From JAGOVB01 sp964481175 (GTDB lineage Bacteria; Patescibacteriota; Minisyncoccia; Phycocordibacterales; PALSA-1337): a stretch of 24,829 nucleotides of DNA. A model generated the notes under the pieces. That model was not told the origin of the DNA. It did not search any database and saw only the letters and a list, made by a program, of their open reading frames with translations. Where the stretch lies: NCBI GenBank assembly GCA_964481175.1, contig CAYZSZ010000012.1, forward strand, positions 1 to 24,829, read 5' to 3'. The position numbers and the translations under genes were made by a program. Each line of letters begins with the position of its first letter. The first letter of the stretch is position 1. This document shows, in pieces, positions 14,081-20,881 of this stretch.

Positions 14081-14234
14081 AACCTATACGTTGGCTGACA
14101 CCAGCGTGGTGAAGAAAGAACATCCGCCAGCTGGCGGAAAGTAGACTCTTCCGGTCATGCTCCGATATGCATAAATTAAGAGAAAAGGAGGGTGGCACCG
14201 CGATATTGCATCGCCCCTCTGTAATTAAAAATTT
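14081..14234 (+). promoter_or_regulatory. T-box riboswitch with very short Stem I (Asp specifier)
   Basis: The T-box sequence AGGGTGGCACCGCG (14189-14202) is present. It folds as the standard tRNA-end-binding structure: GAGGG (14188-14192) with CCCTC (14215-14219), bulge TGGCACC (14193-14199), and GCGAT with ATCGC around ATTGC. The bulge base C pairs with a G discriminator, as in tRNA-Asp. Upstream, GAAGA (14111-14115) pairs with TCTTC (14147-14151). Its inner loop holds GAA on one side and AGTA followed by GAC (14144-14146) on the other, matching S-turn plus Asp codon. The helix is capped by the palindrome TCCGCC-AGCT-GGCGGA instead of a long Stem I. A further hairpin, CGTTGG/CCAGCG, lies at 14089-14106. 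No T run follows, so control is probably translational. Confidence 0.85.
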
Positions 14235-15512
14235 ATGCACAATCGAATATATATAAAAAATCTCAAAGAAAAAGTGGGGAGTGAAGTGGAGGTGAGTGGG
14301 TTTGTTCATGCATTGCGTATCCAAAGCAAGATCATTTTCCTCGTACTTCGTGACGTATCAGGAATGGTACAGACCGTGATAGAGGCGAGTGTTCCTGAAG
14401 CATTTGAAATCGCAAAAGGACTTTCACTCGAATCAGTAGTTACAATAAAAGGAACTGCAAAAGCATTTGAAAAAGCAATTGGTGGCGTAGAAATCTCTGT
14501 AAAAGAAATAGCGGTACTCTCAGCTGCGGCTCCAGAGCTACCGATTCCAGTTGTGGTAAAAGGAAATGATGAAGAGTCAGAGGCTCCGACTCGTTTTGAC
14601 TATCGCTGGATCGACCTACGGAAACCAGAAAAGACTGCAATATTTAAAACATGGACTGCTTTGGAAAAGGGTTTCAGAAAAGCTTGGGCTGAAAACAATT
14701 TTATGCAGATCTATACTCCTTCATTTATGTCGACACCATCTGAAACAGGTGCCGAAGTGTTTGAGGTAAAGTACTTTGATCGAAAGGCATATCTCGCTCA
14801 GTCTCCACAGTTCTATAAACAAATGGCGATGGCGGCAGGGTTTGAACGAGTATTTATCACTGGTCCAGTCTTCCGAGCTGAAGAGTCATTCACTACTCGT
14901 CACATGACTGAGTTTACTGGCTGGGACTTTGAGATGTCATATATCAATTCTCATCATGACATCATGGATATGGAAGAGAAACTCATCATCGGCGGCTTCA
15001 GCGAATTTGGTCTAGAAATTCCTTCGACACCATTCCCACGCATTCCGATGGTTGAAGCAAAGAAGATTCTCAAAGACCTCGGAGTTGCAAGTCCAGAAGA
15101 ACATGACCTTTCGCCAGAAGAAGAGCGAGCGATTTGTGACTATGTAAAAAAGGAAAAGAACCATGATTTTGTCTTTATCACCGACTATCACAAGTCAAAA
15201 GGTGCGTTCTACCATATGCGACACGAAAACGACAATGATCGCACAAAACGAGCCGACCTTTTGTACAAAGGAATCGAGATCACTACACTTGCACAGCGTG
15301 AGCATCGAGTAGATATTCTCGAAAAACAGGCATTGGAAAAGGGAATGAGCCTCGAAGCGCTCAAAGATTACTTGAACTTCTTCCGCTACGGTTGTCCTCC
15401 ACACGGTGGAGCAGGAATCGGTCCAAACCGCCTCGTCATGAAGATCCTCGATCTTCCAAACGTACGTGAGACTGCGTTTACCCCTAGAGACGTAAAGCGG
15501 TTGAATCCCTAG
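14235..15512 (+). CDS. aspS: Aspartyl-tRNA synthetase, archaeal type (possibly non-discriminating)
   Basis: 425 residues, the short archaeal/eukaryotic form without the GAD insert of ordinary bacterial AspRS (about 590). The N-terminal OB fold (VEVSGFVHALR...FLVLRD) binds the anticodon. The class II core has motif 1 (IYTPSFMSTPSETGAEVFEV), AQSPQFYKQM, motif 2 (F213-R-A-E216...RHMTEF) and motif 3 (G391-GAGIGPNR399). It charges tRNA-Asp in the cytoplasm. H25 occupies the position where His is linked to also charging tRNA-Asn (Trp in discriminating archaeal enzymes); the second loop has KAIGG rather than KAPGG, so discrimination is undecided. It is preceded by the T-box leader. No Shine-Dalgarno; the ATG can pair with 14168-14177. 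Confidence 0.93.
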   Translation: MHNRIYIKNLKEKVGSEVEVSGFVHALRIQSKIIFLVLRDVSGMVQTVIEASVPEAFEIAKGLSLESVVTIKGTAKAFEKAIGGVEISVKEIAVLSAAAPELPIPVVVKGNDEESEAPTRFDYRWIDLRKPEKTAIFKTWTALEKGFRKAWAENNFMQIYTPSFMSTPSETGAEVFEVKYFDRKAYLAQSPQFYKQMAMAAGFERVFITGPVFRAEESFTTRHMTEFTGWDFEMSYINSHHDIMDMEEKLIIGGFSEFGLEIPSTPFPRIPMVEAKKILKDLGVASPEEHDLSPEEERAICDYVKKEKNHDFVFITDYHKSKGAFYHMRHENDNDRTKRADLLYKGIEITTLAQREHRVDILEKQALEKGMSLEALKDYLNFFRYGCPPHGGAGIGPNRLVMKILDLPNVRETAFTPRDVKRLNP

Positions 15513-15529
15513 CCTATCCGTGCTACTAT
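15501..15529 (+). promoter_or_regulatory. Strong promoter of the cold-shock gene
   Basis: TTGAAT (15501-15506), 17 bases, TGC-TACTAT (box at 15524-15529). The -35 box lies inside the last codons of aspS. The 5' UTR is about 46 bases, A-rich and without a well-placed Shine-Dalgarno. Confidence 0.75.
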
Positions 15530-15580
15530 AAACCCACAAAGGAAACGTCGTCGACTTCTATAACAAAACACAAAAACAAA

Positions 15581-15778
15581 ATGAAAGGAACAATCAAGAC
15601 ACTTACAGATAAAGGATTCGGTTTCATCGCTCGAGAGGGTGAGACAAAGGACCTTTTCTTCCATGCAAAAGATTTGAATGGAGTAGCTTTTGACTCTTTG
15701 AAATCAGGTGACACAGTCACTTTTGAAGTCGAAGACGGACCAAAAGGACCATCTGCAAAGAACGTACAGCTTGCGTAA
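15581..15778 (+). CDS. Cold-shock domain protein
   Basis: 65 residues, a single cold-shock domain: KGFGFIA (RNP1) and DLFFHAKDL (RNP2), ending SAKNVQLA. It binds single-stranded RNA and acts as an RNA chaperone in the cytoplasm. It has a longer leader than most resident genes here, as is usual for csp genes, where the leader often takes part in temperature control. Flanked by its own promoter and terminator, so it is monocistronic. Confidence 0.95.
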   Translation: MKGTIKTLTDKGFGFIAREGETKDLFFHAKDLNGVAFDSLKSGDTVTFEVEDGPKGPSAKNVQLA

Positions 15779-15790
15779 TACAAACTGACA

Positions 15791-15821
15791 AAAAACCACC
15801 CTATACAACGGGTGGTTTTTT
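15791..15821 (+). terminator. Terminator of the cold-shock gene
   Basis: AAAAACCACCC (15791-15801) pairs with GGGTGGTTTTT (15810-15820) over eight bases. With A and T runs on either side it could work in both directions. Confidence 0.9.
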
Positions 15822-15823
15822 GT

Positions 15824-15829
15824 TATACT
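15824..15829 (+). promoter_or_regulatory. -10 box TATACT of the redox operon
   Basis: TATACT lies eight bases before the ATG at 15838, predicting a leader of at most two bases. No -35 or Shine-Dalgarno is seen. Confidence 0.6.
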
Positions 15830-15837
15830 AGAAATAT

Positions 15838-16266
15838 ATGGAAACACGTCAATCAAATACATCAAAAGTGGTGGTGGGCTTGGTTATTGTGCTTATTATC
15901 GCCATCGGTATCTGGTATTACCGACAAAATAAAGTACCAGCTGTAGACACTACTCCTGTGGTGATTAATACTTATAAAGACGGAAGCTATTCTGCAACCG
16001 GTGTGTACACTGCGCCATCTGGCTCTGAAGATCTCGGCGTCTCACTCACTCTCAAAGGAAACATTATCACCGACGTTACAGTCACAAACAGAGCTAAAAA
16101 TGAGATCTCTAAAAAACTTCAAGATATGTTTATCGGCGGTTACAAAGTTCTCGTCGTAGGAAAAGATATCAATACTGTAAAACTCGACAAAGTTTCAGGA
16201 TCTTCACTCACTCCAAAAGGGTTCAATGATGCAATCGAAAAAATCAAACTTCAAGCACAAGCATAG
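15838..16266 (+). CDS. Membrane-anchored FMN-binding domain protein (RnfG/NqrC-like)
   Basis: 142 residues: a helix at about 11-27 anchors the protein, and the rest is one FMN-binding domain facing outward (YKDGSYSATGVYTAP...; ITDVTVTNR). Near the end LDKVSGSSLTPKGFNDAIEKI holds S120-G-S-S-L-T125, a variant of the S-G-A-T-x-T flavinylation motif in which T125 would carry FMN through a phosphoester bond. Such proteins pass electrons outside the cytoplasmic membrane. The flavin-transferase gene apbE overlaps its 3' end by 41 bases and a membrane flavoprotein gene follows, which supports the role. Confidence 0.87.
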   Translation: METRQSNTSKVVVGLVIVLIIAIGIWYYRQNKVPAVDTTPVVINTYKDGSYSATGVYTAPSGSEDLGVSLTLKGNIITDVTVTNRAKNEISKKLQDMFIGGYKVLVVGKDINTVKLDKVSGSSLTPKGFNDAIEKIKLQAQA

Positions 16267-17026
16267 TTTCGAAGCGATCGGCACCTCGTGGACGATCGAG
16301 GCAGATGATATTGATATAGAAAAGATAAAAGCTCGCATTGCAGAGTTTGATAAAAACTATTCTCGATTTAGAACTGATTCTTTAGTCTGGACTATGCGCA
16401 CACCAGGCACATATACACTGCCGGATGACGCAAAACCGATGTTTGATCTATACCAAAAACTATATTTACTTACTGATGGGAAGATGACGCCACTCATCGG
16501 TACAGTTATGGAACAGGCTGGGTACGACAAAGACTACTCACTTACAGAAAAGAAACTAGAAACGCCTCCTTTGTGGGACGATGCAATAGAATACGAATTT
16601 CCAAGACTGACGATAAAGCAACCAGTTCTTATCGATGTAGGAGCGATCGGCAAAGGATATTTGATAGACATTGTCGGCGATCTCATCGAAGGTAACTATG
16701 TCATCGATGCAGGAGGAGATATAAAAGTAAAAGGAGTAGCTCAAACAATCGGATTAGAGAATCCAGACAATACGAACCAGGTTATCAATACACTTGAAAT
16801 AAAAGATAAAAGTATTGCCGGCTCATCGGGCAACCGCAGAAAATGGGGAAGATTTAACCATATTATCGATCCATTTAGATTAGAATCTCCGGAACATATA
16901 AAAGCTACCTGGGCTATTGCCGATACCGCCATGCTTGCCGACGGACTAGCTTCTGCATTGTACTTTGCAGACCCAAAGGAGCTCAAAAAACATTTTGATT
17001 TTGAATACTATATAATAAAGACATGA
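16226..17026 (+). CDS. apbE: FAD:protein FMN transferase (ApbE)
   Basis: 266 residues with the ApbE hallmarks: FEAIGTSWTIEA at the start, IDVGAIGKGY (D137 onward), VIDAGGDI (160-166), SIAGSSGNRRKW...NHIIDP (H212) and TAMLADGLASAL. It moves FMN from FAD to a Thr of target proteins, here presumably T125 of the gene before it. Unlike the common lipoprotein form it shows no signal peptide or anchor, so it may act in the cytoplasm or use a start not visible here. Two adjacent ATG codons (16226 and 16229) are possible starts. It overlaps both neighbours, the next one by ATGA. Confidence 0.92.
   Translation: MMQSKKSNFKHKHSFEAIGTSWTIEADDIDIEKIKARIAEFDKNYSRFRTDSLVWTMRTPGTYTLPDDAKPMFDLYQKLYLLTDGKMTPLIGTVMEQAGYDKDYSLTEKKLETPPLWDDAIEYEFPRLTIKQPVLIDVGAIGKGYLIDIVGDLIEGNYVIDAGGDIKVKGVAQTIGLENPDNTNQVINTLEIKDKSIAGSSGNRRKWGRFNHIIDPFRLESPEHIKATWAIADTAMLADGLASALYFADPKELKKHFDFEYYIIKT
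17011..17016 (+). promoter_or_regulatory. Possible internal -10 box TATAAT before the RnfD-FNR gene
   Basis: TATAAT, AAAGAC, ATG: exactly six bases, as at the other leaderless genes. It lies inside the last codons of apbE, so it may be an internal promoter or a coincidence of the Tyr-Ile codons there. Confidence 0.45.
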
Positions 17027-18360
17027 AATACATCGACAACTTCCTAAACTCAATTACTATGTACAAGCTTGTCTTGTACGGACTATTTATAATGGCTCTA
17101 TACGCCGTTGCTTTTGAAGGTCCAAAGATTTTGATCCCACTCGTAGTTTTATTTTTCGTCTGCTACGGAGTAAACATATTGCTCTCAAAGATCTTCAAGG
17201 TTCCGATGAATGCTGAGTCATCGAGTATTACTGCACTGATTTTATTTTTCCTAATCGCTCCATACGCTTCGATATGGGTATTTGTTTTGGCGGGCGTCGT
17301 GGCTATGCTTTCAAAGTTTGTTTTGGCGTATAAAAAGAAACACATACTAAACCCAGCGATCGCTGCGGCTTTTATTCTGTCTTACTTTGGTGTTGCTGAT
17401 TTTACCTGGTGGGTCGGTAGCGCATACATGTTACCGGTAGTTGCTGTTGTGGGTCTCCTCGTCGTGCGCAAGATTCGCAGATTTTATCTATTTTTGTCAT
17501 TTGTTGTGGTGGCTGTTATTGCAGCTTTCATCCATGGTACTGATATAAAAGAGCTTTTCCTTTCTTGGCCACTTATATTCCTCGGTACGATCATGCTTAC
17601 AGAGCCTCTTTCTACGCCACCTACACACAAGTTACAGATAGTGTACGGTGCTATTGTCGGTGCCTTGTTTACCTTTGGACCTGTTCCGGCATTGCTCGTA
17701 GGAAATATATTCTCATACCTAGTTAGTCCAAAGCAGTTACTGATGCTCAAGCTAAAAGAAAAAAAGGAAATTGCTGAGAATATTTGGGAATTTGTATTTT
17801 CTAGCCCAGAAAAATTAAAATTCAAAGCCGGACAGTATGCTGAATGGACATTGCCACTTGAGGCGGCAGACAGCAGAGGGAATCGTCGTTATTTTACTAT
17901 CGCATCAGCACCTTCAGAAGAAGATATTCGCTTAGGTATCAGAGTAAACCCAAATGGCTCGAGTTACAAAAAAGCATTGCTTGCCCTGAATACAGGTGAC
18001 TCTATCGCTATCTCACAGATTTCTGGAGATTTTACTCTGCCAGAGGATAAAAATAAAAAGTTAGCGTTTATTGCGGGTGGTATCGGAGTGACTCCGTTTA
18101 GAAGTATGATCGCATCAGATCCAACTCGAGATATTGTCTTGTTTTATCTAGCGATGAATCCAAAAGCTTTTGCCTATAAAGATGTATTGGAAAAAGTCAA
18201 AATTATATACGCAGATAAAGCCACTCCCGAACAATTGGCAGAATACAAAGATCGAACATTTTATATCTCTGGCCCAAACATGATGGTCGATGTCTATAAA
18301 AAGATGTTAAAAGAAATAGGTGTAAAGGAGATTAATACTGATTATTTCCCTGGATACTAA
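17023..18360 (+). CDS. RnfD/NqrB-like membrane domain fused to ferredoxin-NADP+ reductase-like domain
   Basis: 445 residues. Residues 1-235 form about eight to ten membrane helices with an RnfD/NqrB pattern (ILNPAIAAAFILS; IMLTEPLSTPPTHKLQIVYGAIVGALF). From about 240 a reductase follows: R289-Y-F-T (FAD site, RRYFTIASAP), GGIGVTPFRS (352-361, nucleotide site) and a C-terminal FYISGPNMMVDVYKKML. Predicted: electrons from NAD(P)H enter in the cytoplasm, cross the membrane and reach the flavinylated anchor protein. Canonical Rnf and Nqr split these parts among separate subunits, so this is a compact single-protein version. It overlaps apbE by four bases; msrA starts 1 base after its stop. Confidence 0.88.
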   Translation: MKYIDNFLNSITMYKLVLYGLFIMALYAVAFEGPKILIPLVVLFFVCYGVNILLSKIFKVPMNAESSSITALILFFLIAPYASIWVFVLAGVVAMLSKFVLAYKKKHILNPAIAAAFILSYFGVADFTWWVGSAYMLPVVAVVGLLVVRKIRRFYLFLSFVVVAVIAAFIHGTDIKELFLSWPLIFLGTIMLTEPLSTPPTHKLQIVYGAIVGALFTFGPVPALLVGNIFSYLVSPKQLLMLKLKEKKEIAENIWEFVFSSPEKLKFKAGQYAEWTLPLEAADSRGNRRYFTIASAPSEEDIRLGIRVNPNGSSYKKALLALNTGDSIAISQISGDFTLPEDKNKKLAFIAGGIGVTPFRSMIASDPTRDIVLFYLAMNPKAFAYKDVLEKVKIIYADKATPEQLAEYKDRTFYISGPNMMVDVYKKMLKEIGVKEINTDYFPGY

Positions 18361-18361
18361 T

Positions 18362-18871
18362 ATGAAAAAGATTTATTTTGGCGGAGGATGTTTTTGGTGT
18401 ACAGAAGCAGTGTTTAAGATGCTCAAAGGTGTTTCAAAAGTCCTTCCAGGCTATATGGGTGGTACCGTTCCAAATCCTACCTACGAACAGGTCTGTGGCG
18501 GCAAAACAGGGCATGCTGAAGTTGTTTTGGTTGAATACGATCCTAACATCATAAAGCTTGAGGATCTTCTTACGGTATTTTTCGCTAGTCATGATCCGAC
18601 AACAAAAGATCGACAAGGGAATGATGTGGGCACTCAGTATCGCTCTGTTATTTTTTATGAAGATCAAAAAGAACTTATCGAGAAATTTGTCGCAGAATTA
18701 GGAATTCCGGCAGTTACCGAACTAGAGCCTGCTGCGACATTCTACGAAGCAGAAAACTATCATCACGACTATTTCGCAACCCATCCCGGGAATCCATACT
18801 GCGAAATCATTATCAATCCAAAGCTAGAAAAAGTGCAGAAAAAGTTTGCTAATCTACTAAAAACCATATGA
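18362..18871 (+). CDS. msrA: Peptide-methionine (S)-S-oxide reductase
   Basis: 169 residues with FGGGCFWCTEAVF at the very N-terminus (C10 nucleophile, C13), GYMGG, GKTGHAEVVLVEYDP and the FFASHDPTTKDRQGNDVGTQYRS block. It reduces the S-epimer of methionine sulfoxide. No signal peptide is present, so as written it is cytoplasmic. It overlaps msrB by four bases (ATGA). Its position behind the flavin electron-transfer genes suggests a shared oxidative-stress or redox role. Confidence 0.96.
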   Translation: MKKIYFGGGCFWCTEAVFKMLKGVSKVLPGYMGGTVPNPTYEQVCGGKTGHAEVVLVEYDPNIIKLEDLLTVFFASHDPTTKDRQGNDVGTQYRSVIFYEDQKELIEKFVAELGIPAVTELEPAATFYEAENYHHDYFATHPGNPYCEIIINPKLEKVQKKFANLLKTI

Positions 18872-19224
18872 AAGAACTAACACCAGAACAAATAAGAGTG
18901 ATGAAGGAAAAGGGAACTGAGGCACCATTCTCAGGAAAACTTTTGCATGAAACTGCTGATGGCATATATAAGTGTGCTAACTGTGAAAATCCGCTCTACT
19001 CCTCAGAAGCAAAATTTGATTCAGGAACAGGGTGGCCAAGCTTCGACCAAGCGCTCCCTGGAGCTGTGGAGTATATAGAAGATGATTCGCACGGCATGCA
19101 TCGTACTGAAGTAGTTTGTGCAAAATGTAAGTCACACCTAGGGCACGTGTTCGACGATGGACCTACAAAGACAGGAAAGCGATTCTGTATGAATTCGGTG
19201 TGTTTGGATTTGGATAAGAAATAA
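18868..19224 (+). CDS. msrB: Peptide-methionine (R)-S-oxide reductase
   Basis: 118 residues with zinc ligands C36/C39 and C84/C87, the SGTGWPSF substrate block, GHVFDDGP and the catalytic C107 in RFCMNSVCL. It reduces the R-epimer of methionine sulfoxide and complements MsrA. The partner is encoded separately here and not fused. Its stop overlaps the M23 peptidase start by one base (TAATG). Confidence 0.96.
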   Translation: MKELTPEQIRVMKEKGTEAPFSGKLLHETADGIYKCANCENPLYSSEAKFDSGTGWPSFDQALPGAVEYIEDDSHGMHRTEVVCAKCKSHLGHVFDDGPTKTGKRFCMNSVCLDLDKK

Positions 19225-20027
19225 TGTTCCTTAAACTACTTTCATTTCTATTTGCCACATCATCCGTCATTACACCGGCTACCTTTTCTGTATACCCAGA
19301 CCAGATCATCCAGGGTGATCCTATTGCGATCGTTTCGTCGCAGCCTGATATCCAGTTCAATGGCAAAAAGATTGCTTCAAATAAATATAAAGACAAATAT
19401 GTTGCTTTTGTTGGTACCGACATCAATCAGAAAGTCGGCGATTACGAAGTCATCGCTGGTGATTTGAAAAAGAAAGTAGCTATTTCTCCTAGACCGAAAA
19501 TACAGGAAAATATGAGCATACCTACAAAGCTCGGAGGTGATACAAAAGAAAGTAAAAAAGTATTAATACAAACCATGGCGGTCGAGGCGGATACATTGAG
19601 AAATCTAGTATCAACCACGACACAGCTCTGGAAAGAAAAGTTTATCTTCCCAGTCAAAGATCCAGTCATTACTGATACATATGGCTATTCGCGTATGACC
19701 GTCGGCTCAGTGATCACACATAAAGGAACTGACTTTCGCGCGCCTGTTGGTACAAAGGTCTTTGCTATGAATGATGGTATCGTTCGTCTCGTCACAACGT
19801 CGAGAAACTATGGAAAGCATATTGTGATTGATCATGGAAATAGCTTGTTTACGATATACATGCATTTGTCATCTTTTAATGTAGTAGAAGGTGAGATGGT
19901 TAAAAGAGGTCAGGTAATCGCCCTCTCTGGTGACACCGGCTATGTGCATGGGGCACATTTACACCTCAGCATAAAAATCGGGCCACTATCAGTTGATCCA
20001 ATGGTATTTTTAGATTTCTTTAAGTAA
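19224..20027 (+). CDS. M23-family (LytM) peptidoglycan endopeptidase
   Basis: 267 residues: a secretion signal at the N-terminus (FLKLLSFLFATSSVITPA), an Ig-like beta domain (about 22-90), a helical linker, and an M23 domain with zinc ligands H166 and D170 (THKGTDFRAP) and H247 in the HLHLS motif. H214 (YMHLS) and H245 are the other conserved His. All active-site residues are kept. It should cut peptide cross-links in the cell wall. Being last in the redox operon it may only share expression. A cassette promoter begins 8 bases after its stop. Confidence 0.92.
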   Translation: MFLKLLSFLFATSSVITPATFSVYPDQIIQGDPIAIVSSQPDIQFNGKKIASNKYKDKYVAFVGTDINQKVGDYEVIAGDLKKKVAISPRPKIQENMSIPTKLGGDTKESKKVLIQTMAVEADTLRNLVSTTTQLWKEKFIFPVKDPVITDTYGYSRMTVGSVITHKGTDFRAPVGTKVFAMNDGIVRLVTTSRNYGKHIVIDHGNSLFTIYMHLSSFNVVEGEMVKRGQVIALSGDTGYVHGAHLHLSIKIGPLSVDPMVFLDFFK

Positions 20028-20035
20028 CAGCTGTA

Positions 20036-20064
20036 TTGACAAGTCAAGTAATCTGTAATACAGT
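20036..20064 (+). promoter_or_regulatory. Promoter of unit E
   Basis: Consensus TTGACA (20036-20041), 17 bases, TACAGT (20059-20064). A TGTAAT at 20054 is an alternative with poorer spacing. A weak Shine-Dalgarno AGGA (20077-20080) precedes the ATG at 20089. Confidence 0.65.
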
Positions 20065-20088
20065 TTACCTCCACACAGGATTTTGTGT

Positions 20089-20799
20089 ATGAGTACTTCA
20101 AAAAGAGCGTTTACGCTTATTGAGCTTTTGGTGGTGATTTCGGTCATCGCCATCCTCGCAGCGCTCCTTCTGCCCGCTGTGGCGCGAGTCACACACAGGG
20201 CAAAGAGTGCTGTTTGTCAGAGCAATCTGAAACAGATGGGCCTGGCCCTACAGATCTCACTTGTCGACGACCCGAGCGGTCGTTGGGCATATGATGGGTA
20301 TCATGATCAGGATCAGAAGATCCTTCTGTGCCCTGAGGCTACAAAGGTGACTCCCAAGTCACCCGGTCTTCGAGGCAGCATCGAGCATGCTTTTGTGGAC
20401 GGTCGTCCTTCAAGCCTTGCTCGAAACTTTGCTCTTCTTTACTGGGCAGGGAAACAAGCGGACTTGCTGAGCTACTTTATACGTACCTCAGACACGCCGT
20501 TCGTTTTGGATGGTAGCTTTCCGATCGTGAACCCTCAGCCAAACGACCTTCCAGCCACTGATCTGTATTGGGGAGAAAGGTCGGGGGCGCTATCAGGCAT
20601 TGCATCCGCCACTATTCCGCGGCATGGAAGTCGTCCTATCGTGATCCCTCGGGCTCAGTCTGAAAAGATGCTTTTGCCTGGCGCGGTGAACGTGGGACTT
20701 CTGGATGGCAGTGTTGCCATTACGCCTCTCGAGCAGCTTTGGTCCTTTGCTTGGAGCAATGAGTATGTCCCTCCAGCCAAACGCCCCGGTCTGCGCTAA
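20089..20799 (+). CDS. Prepilin-type N-terminal domain protein with H-X9-DG-like C-terminus (unit E)
   Basis: 236 residues from ATG 20089. KRA-FTLIELLVVISVIAIL is a type IV prepilin leader with Ala rather than the usual Gly at the cleavage site and E12 as the conserved Glu. The helix continues into ALLLPAVARVTHRAKSAVCQSNLKQMGLAL. Near the C-terminus RHGSRP...GAVNVGLLDGSVAI corresponds to the H-X9-DG motif. This pairing is typical of pseudopilin-like proteins abundant in Planctomycetes, Verrucomicrobia and Lentisphaerae. G/C-rich codons and a private promoter and terminator point to acquisition. No prepilin peptidase or pilus gene is in the window. Confidence 0.82.
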   Translation: MSTSKRAFTLIELLVVISVIAILAALLLPAVARVTHRAKSAVCQSNLKQMGLALQISLVDDPSGRWAYDGYHDQDQKILLCPEATKVTPKSPGLRGSIEHAFVDGRPSSLARNFALLYWAGKQADLLSYFIRTSDTPFVLDGSFPIVNPQPNDLPATDLYWGERSGALSGIASATIPRHGSRPIVIPRAQSEKMLLPGAVNVGLLDGSVAITPLEQLWSFAWSNEYVPPAKRPGLR

Positions 20800-20819
20800 G
20801 GCAACTCAGTTCTTTTGCA

Positions 20820-20850
20820 CCCCACCGTACGCCGGTGGGGCTTTCTTTTA
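20820..20850 (+). terminator. Hairpin terminator of unit E
   Basis: CCCCACCG (20820-20827) pairs with CGGTGGGG (20833-20840) over TACGC, followed by CTTTCTTTTA. Same eight-base-pair, five-base-loop form as units B and D. Confidence 0.9.
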
Positions 20851-20881
20851 TCAGAAAATGTGGTACCCTAAAACTTCTAGT

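Noticed and set aside
14188..14220. Intrinsic terminator in the aspS leader
   Set aside because: The hairpin is the T-box tRNA-end-binding fold and no T run follows it; AGGAGGG is also too far (over 40 bases) from the ATG to be its ribosome site.
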